DNA of 64,000 nt from Amycolatopsis sp. NBC_00345 (GTDB taxonomy: Bacteria > Actinomycetota > Actinomycetes > Mycobacteriales > Pseudonocardiaceae), in the NCBI RefSeq assembly GCF_036116635.1, contig NZ_CP107995.1, positions 8,990,001 to 9,054,000 on the forward strand. Reading direction: 5' to 3'. Below are positions 63,093 through 64,000 of the stretch, in pieces; the stretch's first letter is position 1; each line of letters opens with the position of its first letter. A program made the position numbers and the translations under genes. The notes below the pieces were generated by a model. It was not told the DNA's origin. It was given only the letters and a program-made list of their open reading frames with translations, and did no database searches.

Positions 63093-63242
63093 CGGCGGCA
63101 ACCGATCGGGTGGTCCGCACGTCCAACGGCCCGAACAGGGGTGTGTCCGAATGCGCTAGCGTTCGGGTGCCCGGCCGTCTTCGCCGGACCGGGTTGCCGC
63201 ACGTCCCGCTACTTGCCGGCCCCAACGACAGGAGAGCTTCCG

Positions 63243-64000
63243 ATGACCTACCCCAGCGGCGGGCCCGGTTACCCCCAGCAGGGTGGCGGTCAGCAGCCCC
63301 TTCAGGGCCCGCCCCCGTCCGGCCCGTTCCCGCAGCAGGGCCCGCCCCCGTCGTCGGGCGGCCCGGCGCTGCCGCAGAACCTGCCGACGCTGCTCGCCCT
63401 CGTGGTGGCCGTGCTCGGTGTCGTCCAGTACTTCATCGGCTTCTCCGACGAGGCGGGCGACGTCGGCCAGGACACGGTTTTCCTGCTCGTCGGCGGCCTG
63501 CTCTCCGCGCTGCACGTGCTGCCGAAGGCCCCGAAGGTGCTGCCGTTCGCCGCGCTGTTCAGCGTGGTCGGCGCGCTCGGGGCGCTGGACACGGTGGTGG
63601 CCGAGACGAGCACGCCGGGCATCGTCACCGTCGTGCTGATCCTCGGCATCGTGCAGCTGCTGGTCTCCGTCGGCGGGCTGCTGCTCGAGTACGGCGTGCT
63701 CAAGCTGCCGGCGCCGAAGCCGGCCACGCCGCAGTACCACCAGCCGCAGTACGGCCAGTCCGGTCCGGCCGGCCCGTTCGGCCAGCCGCAGCAGTACCAG
63801 CCCGGTGCGACGCCGCCGGCTCCCGGCCAGCAGCCGGGCTCGACCCCCGGCCAGCAGCCGGGCGCCACGCCGCCGCCGGGCCCGGGGCAGCAGGCGACCA
63901 CGTACGCGCCGCAGCAGGGCCAGTTCTTCCAGCAGCCCCCGGCCGACCAGCCGAAGCCAGGCTCGGGCACGGGCACTCCGCCGGGTGGTTTCGGCCAGCA
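63243..64000 (+). CDS. DUF5336 membrane protein, partial (Rv0954-like 34-kDa antigen type)
   Basis: Open from ATG 63243 (GACAGGAGAGCTTCC upstream) to the window edge, 252 codons, with no stop. The polar Pro/Gln/Gly-rich N-terminus is followed by four hydrophobic segments (LLALVVAVLGVVQYFIGFSDEA; TVFLLVGGLLSALHVLP; LPFAALFSVVGALGAL; IVTVVLILGIVQLLVSVGGLLLEYG). A long Pro/Gln tail (repeats of PGQQPG) continues to the edge. It matches DUF5336 by architecture and by its place after sucD. The function is unclear. The C-terminus is beyond the window. Confidence 0.85.
   Translation, partial: MTYPSGGPGYPQQGGGQQPLQGPPPSGPFPQQGPPPSSGGPALPQNLPTLLALVVAVLGVVQYFIGFSDEAGDVGQDTVFLLVGGLLSALHVLPKAPKVLPFAALFSVVGALGALDTVVAETSTPGIVTVVLILGIVQLLVSVGGLLLEYGVLKLPAPKPATPQYHQPQYGQSGPAGPFGQPQQYQPGATPPAPGQQPGSTPGQQPGATPPPGPGQQATTYAPQQGQFFQQPPADQPKPGSGTGTPPGGFGQ

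Overview
The window is high-GC actinomycete chromosome, most likely Amycolatopsis or a close Pseudonocardiaceae relative. This rests on the GC content, GTG starts, a WhiB regulator, mycothiol-type enzymes and gene order. Two blocks match Mycobacterium tuberculosis H37Rv order as I remember it: groES-groEL1-whiB3-(Rv3415c-like)-sigD-rsdA-(DUF5319)-guaB-guaB3-choD...guaA (the Rv3418c to Rv3396c area), and chorismate mutase-uvrD1/pcrA-M23 peptidase-sucC-sucD-DUF5336 (Rv0948c to Rv0954). A bldM-like gene beside whiB3/whiD and sigD also fits the Streptomyces arrangement.

Region 1 (1 to about 10.5 kb) is most of an integrated actinomycete integrative and conjugative element (AICE). Leftward genes are the integrase N-terminus (cut by the window edge), excisionase, a RepSA-type HUH replication initiator, an unknown gene, a TraB/FtsK-type DNA translocase, a 58-residue zinc-ribbon protein, an XRE/DUF5753 regulator, two small unknown genes and a Pra-like activator. 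Almost all are joined by 4-base start/stop overlaps. Rightward from a shared control region run a KorSA-like GntR repressor, a HAD phosphatase and an aminoglycoside-phosphotransferase-like gene. At the distal end sits a markedly lower-GC two-gene cassette, an AAA/OLD-like ATPase overlapping a PIN-domain nuclease. It is the best candidate for an undescribed (antiphage or toxin-like) system. About 0.9 kb of apparently non-coding DNA, probably holding the right end of the element, follows.

Region 2 (11.2 to 25.6 kb) is core: a CIRCE-controlled groES and groEL1 (His-rich tail), an SDR/TetR divergent pair, whiB3, a MerR regulator with a degenerate B12-binding fold, a TPR-like gene, a BldM-like orphan regulator lacking its phospho-Asp, sigD and its membrane anti-sigma factor, a DUF5319 gene, guaB, guaB3 and a ChoD-like GMC oxidase.

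Region 3 (25.6 to 45 kb) mixes metabolism and regulation: a mycothiol-dependent isomerase-like gene, a broken SnoaL/TetR divergent pair, a Tat-exported berberine-bridge-type oxidase, an aldehyde dehydrogenase, a zinc alcohol dehydrogenase, a rhomboid protease, a DinB protein, guaA, a GIDE protein, a PspC protein and a PspC-histidine kinase/LuxR pair. It also holds a TetR/TetX-like pair, two cell-wall hydrolases without signal peptides, and an EamA transporter divergent from a LysR gene. Long near-perfect palindromes punctuate this stretch, and one is translated as the tail of the rhomboid gene.

Region 4 (45 to 64 kb) holds a pseudokinase and an active Ser/Thr kinase in tandem, two single-pass membrane proteins, chorismate mutase, a DUF1707 protein, pcrA/uvrD1, an M23 peptidase, a repeat-rich spacer, a large polytopic membrane protein, a small B12-fold protein, sucCD and the start of a DUF5336 protein cut by the right edge. 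No rRNA, tRNA, CRISPR array or insertion sequence was recognised.
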